Below are positions 58,815 to 64,000 of a stretch of 64,000 nt of DNA, one piece after another. The notes under the pieces were generated by a model, which was not told the DNA's origin, searched no databases, and was given only the letters and a program-made list of their open reading frames with translations. The position numbers and the translations under genes are program-made. This DNA comes from Metabacillus schmidteae (GTDB lineage: Bacteria > Bacillota > Bacilli > Bacillales > Bacillaceae). Numbering within the stretch: position 1 is the stretch's first letter; every line of letters starts with the position of its first letter. Location of the stretch: assembly GCF_903166545.1 (NCBI RefSeq), contig NZ_CAESCH010000001.1:4158001-4222000 (forward strand). Direction: 5' to 3'.

Positions 58815-60527
58815 TTAATCTTCCATCGTTGATAAATCACCTGTTGGTAAATCTAATTCCCATGCTTTTAATACACGTCTCATAATTTTACCACTTCTAG
58901 TTTTCGGCAGCTTGTCACGGAAATCAATTTCACGAGGGGCAGCATGTGCGGCCAAGCCTTTCTTTACGAATGTGCGAATCTCTTCTTTTAATTCATCAGA
59001 AGGCTCATACCCTTCCCTAAGCGCAACAAATGCTTTAATAATTTCTCCCCTTACAGGATCCGGTTTACCAATTACACCAGCTTCCGCAATAGCTGGGTGC
59101 TCAACAAGCTTACTCTCAACCTCAAATGGTCCGACACGTTCACCTGATGTCATAATTACATCATCGATTCTACCTTGGAACCAGAAATAGCCTTCTTCAT
59201 CTATATAAGCAGAGTCTCCTGACACATACCAATCACCAGGCATAAAATAGGATTCGTACTTTTCTTGGTTATTCCAAATGGTATGCATCATGGATGGCCA
59301 GCCTTTTTTGATAGCTAAGTTCCCCATTCGATAAGGTGGTAATTCATTTCCTTGATCATCAACAATTGCTGCTTTCACTCCAGGAATTGGTTTCCCCATT
59401 GAACCAGGCTTAATTGCCATTGAAGGATAGTTACAAATTAGTTGTGCCCCTGTTTCGGTCATCCACCAGGTATCATGAATGCGATTATTAAATACTTTTA
59501 CACCCCAACGAACAACTTCCGGATTAAGAGGTTCTCCTACACTTAAGACATGTCTTAGTGAGCTCGTATCAAACTGCTTTACAAGTTCATCACCTGCACC
59601 CATTAGCATTCTAAATGCTGTTGGAGCACTGTACCAAACGGTTACACCAAAATCTTCAATCGTTTTGTACCATGTTTCAGGCTTAAACCTTCCTCCTACG
59701 ATTACATTGGTCGCTCCCAATAACCATGGCGCAAAAATTCCGTAAACCGTGCCAGTTACCCACCCTGGGTCAGCTGTACACCAATAGACATCATCTTCTT
59801 TTAAATCAAGAACCCATTGGCCTGTTTGATAATGTTGCACCATCGCCTGATGTACATGGAGAACTCCTTTCGGCTTACCAGTTGAACCGGATGTGTAGTG
59901 TAGAAGTAATCCGTCTGTCTTATCAACCCATTCTATCTCCAGTTCTTTACTAGCCGTTTTCATTTCTGTTAAGAAATCAATATGCTGCGCTTCAACCGAT
60001 TCGCCTACAACAACAACATGTTTTAATGATGGAAGTTCATTTAAAGGAACTCTTTCAAGCAATTCCGGAGTTGTGACGATAACTTTAGCATCACTATCTT
60101 CTAATCGATCCTTTACTGCCCCTTCCATAAAGGCTTCAAAAAGAGGACCGACAATTGCTCCAAGCTTAATCGCACCTAAAATGACTGAGTATAGTTCTGG
60201 TGTTCTTGGCATAAAGACGAATAGTCGGTCTCCCTTTACGACATCGGCTTTATTTTTCAAAATATTTGCCGCTTTATTTGAGAGCTCTTTCAATTCTTTA
60301 AACGTATATTTTTCTTCTCGTTCAGGGTCGCGGTAATAGAGCGCCACTTTATTTTTACGAGCAGTTTCTGCATGTTTATCAATTGCCTCATAAGCAGCAT
60401 TCATACGGCCAGTTTCTGACCATGTAAAATTCTTTTCAACCTCTGACCAGTTAAACGTCTCATAAGTATGAGTATAATCTGCTAAATTATGATTTCCTCC
60501 CACAACTGGTAACGCTTCCAATTTCAT
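58815..60527 (-). CDS. acsA: Acetyl-CoA synthetase
   Basis: Activates acetate with ATP and CoA; needed for growth on acetate or acetoin. The 570 aa contain HYTSGSTGKPKGVLHVHQ, TWWMTETGAQLI, YVSGDSAYIDEEGYFWFQGRIDD and the regulated lysine in PKTRSGKIMRRVLKAWEL, the site known to be acetylated by AcuA and restored by AcuC. GGGGGAG precedes the ATG. It is divergent from acuABC. Confidence 0.97.
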   Translation of the reverse strand: MKLEALPVVGGNHNLADYTHTYETFNWSEVEKNFTWSETGRMNAAYEAIDKHAETARKNKVALYYRDPEREEKYTFKELKELSNKAANILKNKADVVKGDRLFVFMPRTPELYSVILGAIKLGAIVGPLFEAFMEGAVKDRLEDSDAKVIVTTPELLERVPLNELPSLKHVVVVGESVEAQHIDFLTEMKTASKELEIEWVDKTDGLLLHYTSGSTGKPKGVLHVHQAMVQHYQTGQWVLDLKEDDVYWCTADPGWVTGTVYGIFAPWLLGATNVIVGGRFKPETWYKTIEDFGVTVWYSAPTAFRMLMGAGDELVKQFDTSSLRHVLSVGEPLNPEVVRWGVKVFNNRIHDTWWMTETGAQLICNYPSMAIKPGSMGKPIPGVKAAIVDDQGNELPPYRMGNLAIKKGWPSMMHTIWNNQEKYESYFMPGDWYVSGDSAYIDEEGYFWFQGRIDDVIMTSGERVGPFEVESKLVEHPAIAEAGVIGKPDPVRGEIIKAFVALREGYEPSDELKEEIRTFVKKGLAAHAAPREIDFRDKLPKTRSGKIMRRVLKAWELDLPTGDLSTMED

Positions 60528-60560
60528 CCCTAACTCCCCCTTATGTAGAATTCATTTTCT

Positions 60561-60589
60561 ATTATATTACAATACTTCATTTTTCTCAA
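60561..60589 (-). promoter_or_regulatory. Promoter of acsA
   Basis: On the minus strand TTGAGA (60584-60589) and TATAAT (60561-60566) are 17 nt apart. Confidence 0.7.
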
Positions 60590-60617
60590 TTTTTGAAATT
60601 TATAATCTTAACTATCT

Positions 60618-60631
60618 TGTAAACGCTTAAC
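60618..60631 (+). promoter_or_regulatory. cre overlapping the acuABC promoter
   Basis: TGTAAACGCTTAAC matches TGWAANCGNTNWCA at 12 of 14 positions and overlaps the -35 box. This fits CcpA repression of acuABC, as known in B. subtilis. Confidence 0.65.
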
Positions 60632-60654
60632 TTTTTAGGTTAATCTAGTATAAT
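60627..60654 (+). promoter_or_regulatory. Promoter of acuABC
   Basis: TTAACT (60627-60632) and TATAAT (60649-60654) are 16 nt apart, upstream of acuA. Confidence 0.65.
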
Positions 60655-60749
60655 AGAGAAAACATGTTAAATATTCTATTAAAAGATTAATTTCTCCTTT
60701 ACTAAAGTCGTTCAAGAATAATATATAAAAACTAATGGGCGGTGACTTA

Positions 60750-61382
60750 ATGATACACCCTAAAACATATAATGCAAAAGAATTAAAAACACCGATTGGA
60801 AGCATTTTTATTGAAGGACCTATTCCACCTGATAAACTTTCAAGCTACGAATTTCACGATGGTTTAGTCGCTTTCCGCCAACCACATCAACAGAAGAAAG
60901 CTTTAGTAGAAATAGCAGGGTTACCAGAGGGGAGAATATTGATAGCCAGACACCTTGATATCGTAATCGGTTATGTTACATACCTATATCCTGATCCGCT
61001 TGAAAGATGGTCTGAAGGGAAAATGAAGGATTTAATAGAATTGGGTGCTATTGAAGTTGCACCAGAGTTTCGAGGGTTTTCTGTAGGAAAAAATTTACTT
61101 AAGGTTTCCATGATGGACGACGCAATGGAAGATTATATTATTATTACAACAGAATATTACTGGCACTGGGATCTAAAGGGTTCGGGTTTAAATGTGTGGG
61201 AATATCGAAAAGTAATGGAAAAAATGATGAATGCTGGTGGCTTAGAATGGTATGCAACAGATGAACCAGAGATAAGTTCACATCCTGCAAATTGCTTAAT
61301 GGCTAAAATTGGAAAAAGAGTTCCTTCTGATTCTGTACAGAAATTTGACCAATTAAGGTTTAAGAACCGATTCATGTATTAA
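60750..61382 (+). CDS. acuA: Protein lysine acetyltransferase AcuA
   Basis: A 210-aa GNAT-family enzyme that acetylates and inactivates AcsA. The acetyl-CoA region is LIELGAIEVAPEFRGFSVGKNLLKVSM with the usual R-G-x-G/S-x-G-K pattern. The ATG at 60750 follows GGGCGGTGA; an earlier TTG/GTG frame from 60735 is less likely. It heads the acuABC operon, with 51 bp to acuB, and is divergent from its target acsA. Confidence 0.94.
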   Translation: MIHPKTYNAKELKTPIGSIFIEGPIPPDKLSSYEFHDGLVAFRQPHQQKKALVEIAGLPEGRILIARHLDIVIGYVTYLYPDPLERWSEGKMKDLIELGAIEVAPEFRGFSVGKNLLKVSMMDDAMEDYIIITTEYYWHWDLKGSGLNVWEYRKVMEKMMNAGGLEWYATDEPEISSHPANCLMAKIGKRVPSDSVQKFDQLRFKNRFMY

Positions 61383-61433
61383 CGAATAAGCTAAAACTAT
61401 ATTACAAGGCCAAAGGGTAAGGAGGCCATATAA

Positions 61434-62078
61434 ATGATTGTAAAAGATATAATGAAAAATAATATTGTGACTCTACGACCTGAAGACACGATTAGTGTCG
61501 CATTAAAAACAATGAAGAAAAATAAAATACGACATATACCTATCTTAAATGATCATCACTTTCTAGTTGGACTTATTACTGAACGGGATGTCAAAGATGC
61601 CAGCCCTTCTATTTTTCAACTAGAATTAAAAGAAAACTTTTTAAATAAACCTATTCAAGATGTAATGTCTAAAAATCTAATTACTGGACATCCCCTCGAT
61701 TTTGTTGAAGAGGTTGCAGCAATCCTTATTGATAATCAAATTGGGTGTCTCCCTATTCTACAAGACCAAAAACTAGTTGGATTAATTACTAAGTCAGATT
61801 TATTACATACCTTTGTGAAGCTTACAGGTGCAGACCAGCCTTCATCACGACTTGAAATAAGAGTTCCAAATAAACCGGGAATACTAGCTGAAGTTTCGTC
61901 CATTTTGTTTCATCGAAGAGTAAACATTGCCAGTGCTCTCGTTTATTCTGAAAATGACGATCAATATAAAGTTTTAGTTCTTCGTGTCCAAACAATAAAT
62001 GTAACACTGATAATTGAAGATTTAAATACGGCAGGATATCAGGTTTTATGGCCGGAAATTCCGGAGAATACAAAATGA
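61434..62078 (+). CDS. acuB: CBS-ACT protein AcuB
   Basis: A 214-aa protein with two CBS domains (VKDIMKNNIVTLRPEDTISVALKTM and IQDVMSKNLITGHPLDFVEEVA) followed by an ACT-like domain (about 140-210, LEIRVPNKPGILAEVSSILFHRRVNIAS). It is probably a ligand-sensing regulator in acetate/acetoin metabolism; its exact role is not established. AAGGAGG precedes the ATG. Its stop overlaps the acuC start as ATGA. Confidence 0.93.
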   Translation: MIVKDIMKNNIVTLRPEDTISVALKTMKKNKIRHIPILNDHHFLVGLITERDVKDASPSIFQLELKENFLNKPIQDVMSKNLITGHPLDFVEEVAAILIDNQIGCLPILQDQKLVGLITKSDLLHTFVKLTGADQPSSRLEIRVPNKPGILAEVSSILFHRRVNIASALVYSENDDQYKVLVLRVQTINVTLIIEDLNTAGYQVLWPEIPENTK

Positions 62079-63229
62079 CACAACAAGATACTGTCTTTAT
62101 TTACTCACCGGATTTTCAAACATATAAATTTTCACATGATCATCCTTTTAATCAGTTGCGGGTAGAGCTTACTTATGATCTATTAAAGAACATGAATGCA
62201 CTCGATAACTCAAAGATCGTCACACCAAGGGTTGCTACATTGGAAGAATTAGCTCTCGTTCATGATAAAAGGTATATTCAAGCTATTGAATTAGCTGGAC
62301 ACGGAAAACTATCTAATGAGGAAGCCAATAATTATGGGATTGGGACAGAGGATACACCTATATTTCCACAAATGCATGAAGCAAGCTCATTACTTGTTGG
62401 TGCAACATTAACGGCTGTAGATTATGTAATGGAAGGCAAGGCGACACATGCTGCTAATTTTGGTGGCGGACTACACCACGGCTTTAGAGGCAGAGCATCA
62501 GGTTTCTGCATTTATAACGATAGTTCCGTCGCTATTCGATATATACAGGAAAAATACGGGGCAAAAGTTTTATACATTGATACAGATGCCCATCACGGTG
62601 ATGGGGTTCAATGGACATTTTATGATGATCCAAAGGTTTGTACACTTTCAATCCATGAAACAGGGAGATACTTATTCCCAGGGACAGGAAACATAACAGA
62701 AAGAGGTGCAGGCAAAGGGTATGGCTATACGTTTAATATTCCGTTAGACGCATTTACAGAAGATGATTCATGGCTCCATGCCTATCGAACATCAATTGAA
62801 GAAGTTGCCGCTTTTTTTAAACCAGATGTGATTTTAACTCAAAATGGTGCAGACGCTCATTATCATGACCCTTTAACACATCTATCTGCAACGATGGCCA
62901 TTTACCATGAAATTCCTAAGATTGCTCATAAAATTGCTCATCAATATTGTAATGGAAAATGGATTGCAGTTGGTGGGGGTGGTTATGATATATGGCGTGT
63001 TGTTCCAAGAGCCTGGAGCTTAATTTGGCTTGAAATGAATGAAATGAAGGTACCAGATCAATTACCAAAGACCTGGATTGAGAAATGGCAAAAAAGGGCA
63101 CCCGTCACCCTACCTGATCGCTGGTACGATAGTAATGATTTGTATAAACCAATACCAAGAAAAGCAGAGATTGAAGAAAAAAATGCTCTTACTGTTGAAA
63201 AAGCTCTGCATCCAATCCGACCACGATGA
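62075..63229 (+). CDS. acuC: Protein deacetylase AcuC
   Basis: A 384-aa class I/II histone-deacetylase-fold enzyme that reactivates acetylated AcsA. Zinc and catalytic residues appear in LYIDTDAHHGDGVQWTFYDD, HAANFGGGLHHGFRGRASGFCIYND and the late QNGADAHYHDPLTHL; a conserved tyrosine lies in GGGGYDIWRV. The ATG at 62075 overlaps the acuB stop and follows CCGGAGAAT, showing translational coupling; the upstream frame to 62048 is ignored. Confidence 0.95.
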   Translation: MTQQDTVFIYSPDFQTYKFSHDHPFNQLRVELTYDLLKNMNALDNSKIVTPRVATLEELALVHDKRYIQAIELAGHGKLSNEEANNYGIGTEDTPIFPQMHEASSLLVGATLTAVDYVMEGKATHAANFGGGLHHGFRGRASGFCIYNDSSVAIRYIQEKYGAKVLYIDTDAHHGDGVQWTFYDDPKVCTLSIHETGRYLFPGTGNITERGAGKGYGYTFNIPLDAFTEDDSWLHAYRTSIEEVAAFFKPDVILTQNGADAHYHDPLTHLSATMAIYHEIPKIAHKIAHQYCNGKWIAVGGGGYDIWRVVPRAWSLIWLEMNEMKVPDQLPKTWIEKWQKRAPVTLPDRWYDSNDLYKPIPRKAEIEEKNALTVEKALHPIRPR

Positions 63230-63234
63230 TGACA

Positions 63235-63270
63235 AAGAAGGACTGCCTCTTATCCGAGACAGCCCTTCTT
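63235..63270. terminator. Terminator between acuC and ccpA
   Basis: aagaaggact and agcccttctt pair with G-U allowances, between convergent genes, with an A/T tract on both sides. Confidence 0.65.
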
Positions 63271-63289
63271 ATATTAAAATCAACGATTA

Positions 63290-64000
63290 TTACTTTGTTG
63301 ATTGTCTATATTCCACTCGATGCGGTAATTCAACGATGTGGTTTTCAACTTCTTCTTTATTCATATATTTTGTTAATAAGCGCATCGCTACAGCACCGAT
63401 ATCATATGTTGGCTGTACAACAGTTGTTAACTGTGGTCGAACCATTGTTGCTAATCTTGTATTGTCAAATCCAACGATTTCAAAATCATTAGGAATTGAA
63501 TAGTTACGGTCTTGCGCTCCATGAATGACACCTAATGCCATTTCATCTGTACCCACAAAAATTGCTGTCGGTTTTTCTGTTAATTCATCAATTTTTTCAA
63601 AGGCTTCAATACCTGAATCGTATGTATAGTCACCTTCTACAACCAATTCTTCATCGAATGGAAGTCCTGCATCTTCAAGAGCACGTTTATATCCTACTGA
63701 TTTTTTCAGACGGTTAACCGGTTCCTCTGCTGGTCCCTCTACATATGCGATTCTCTTATGACCTTTTTCAATAAGCATGGAAATGACATCATATGCAGCC
63801 TGTTCATAGTTGATGTTAACCGAAGGTGTTGTATTCGTTAAATCAACAGATGCAGCTAAAACAATAGGCACTGGAGAGCGTTTGAATTGCTCTACTAGTT
63901 CCTCGGTCACATTACCACTCATAAATACAATTCCATCCACCTGTTTCCCAAGCATTGTATTTAACAAATGTAATTCTTTATCTTTATTTTGATCTGAATT
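63290..64000 (-). CDS. ccpA: Catabolite control protein A (partial)
   Basis: LacI/GalR-family master regulator of carbon catabolite control, here cut by the window edge, so the N-terminal DNA-binding domain is missing. The visible part starts [20 protein letters not shown] and contains the periplasmic-binding-like core with [40 protein letters not shown] and the C-terminal [20 protein letters not shown]. HPr-Ser46-P contact residues are expected in this region. It would regulate ackA, acsA and acuABC in this window. Confidence 0.96.
   Translation of the reverse strand, partial: NSDQNKDKELHLLNTMLGKQVDGIVFMSGNVTEELVEQFKRSPVPIVLAASVDLTNTTPSVNINYEQAAYDVISMLIEKGHKRIAYVEGPAEEPVNRLKKSVGYKRALEDAGLPFDEELVVEGDYTYDSGIEAFEKIDELTEKPTAIFVGTDEMALGVIHGAQDRNYSIPNDFEIVGFDNTRLATMVRPQLTTVVQPTYDIGAVAMRLLTKYMNKEEVENHIVELPHRVEYRQSTK

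Overview
The window is a low-GC chromosomal segment from an endospore-forming member of the Bacillaceae (Bacillus sensu lato). The evidence is an alpha/beta-type spore protein gene behind a sigma-G-like promoter, the sporulation genes ytrH, ytrI, ytvI and ytfJ, a tyrosine T-box, and gene order that follows the Bacillus subtilis mdh-to-ccpA region almost gene for gene. Most genes lie on the minus strand. CcpA is cut by the right edge. A species name cannot be read from the sequence.

Layout. 1-4985: TCA cycle genes citZ-icd-mdh and ytwI. 5193-14169: ytvI, fxsA, glycolysis (pfkA, pyk), acetyl-CoA carboxylase transferase (accD-accA), a GntR regulator and the malic enzyme ytsJ behind an operator-like palindrome. 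14170-24280: dnaE, ytrH-ytrI, nrnA, ytpI, ytoI, ytkL and a ytkK-like SDR lacking its catalytic Ser and Tyr. 24530-27896: a short unlisted gene, argH-argG and an unknown small protein. 28080-30232: accessory island with a complete IS256-family element (8-bp target duplication) and a 154-bp tandem array of paired hairpins. 30233-39463: moaB, a frame-broken EcsC-family gene, ackA, ytxK, tpx, ytfJ, ytfI, yteJ, sppA and an NAD kinase. 39484-52339: ytcJ, ytcI, sspA, thiI-nifZ, ezrA, hisJ, yttP, ytsP and ytrP. 52786-64000: rpsD, tyrS, a class A PBP, acsA/acuABC and ccpA.

How the genes work together. The metabolic genes form a carbon-flow map: PfkA and Pyk make pyruvate, AckA gives acetate overflow, AcsA recovers acetate, CitZ/Icd/Mdh run the TCA cycle, YtsJ supplies NADPH and AccAD starts fatty acid synthesis. 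The regulator CcpA is encoded here too. A catabolite-responsive element sits at about -56 of ackA (activating position) and another overlaps the -35 of acuABC (repressing position). AcuA and AcuC are the acetylase and deacetylase known to control AcsA.

The most unusual item is a short noncoding repeat of about 157 bp, present three times (22.5, 36.7 and 58.6 kb). Each copy sits inside a different rho-independent terminator, and in each case the whole terminator hairpin (24-30 bp) is present as a direct repeat on both sides. This looks like a non-autonomous mobile element that targets terminators and duplicates them on insertion. Also notable are a canonical A_AAA_AAC slippery heptamer exactly where the EcsC gene changes frame, a two-copy repeat downstream of terminators with a compensatory base-pair change, and two very short candidate genes.
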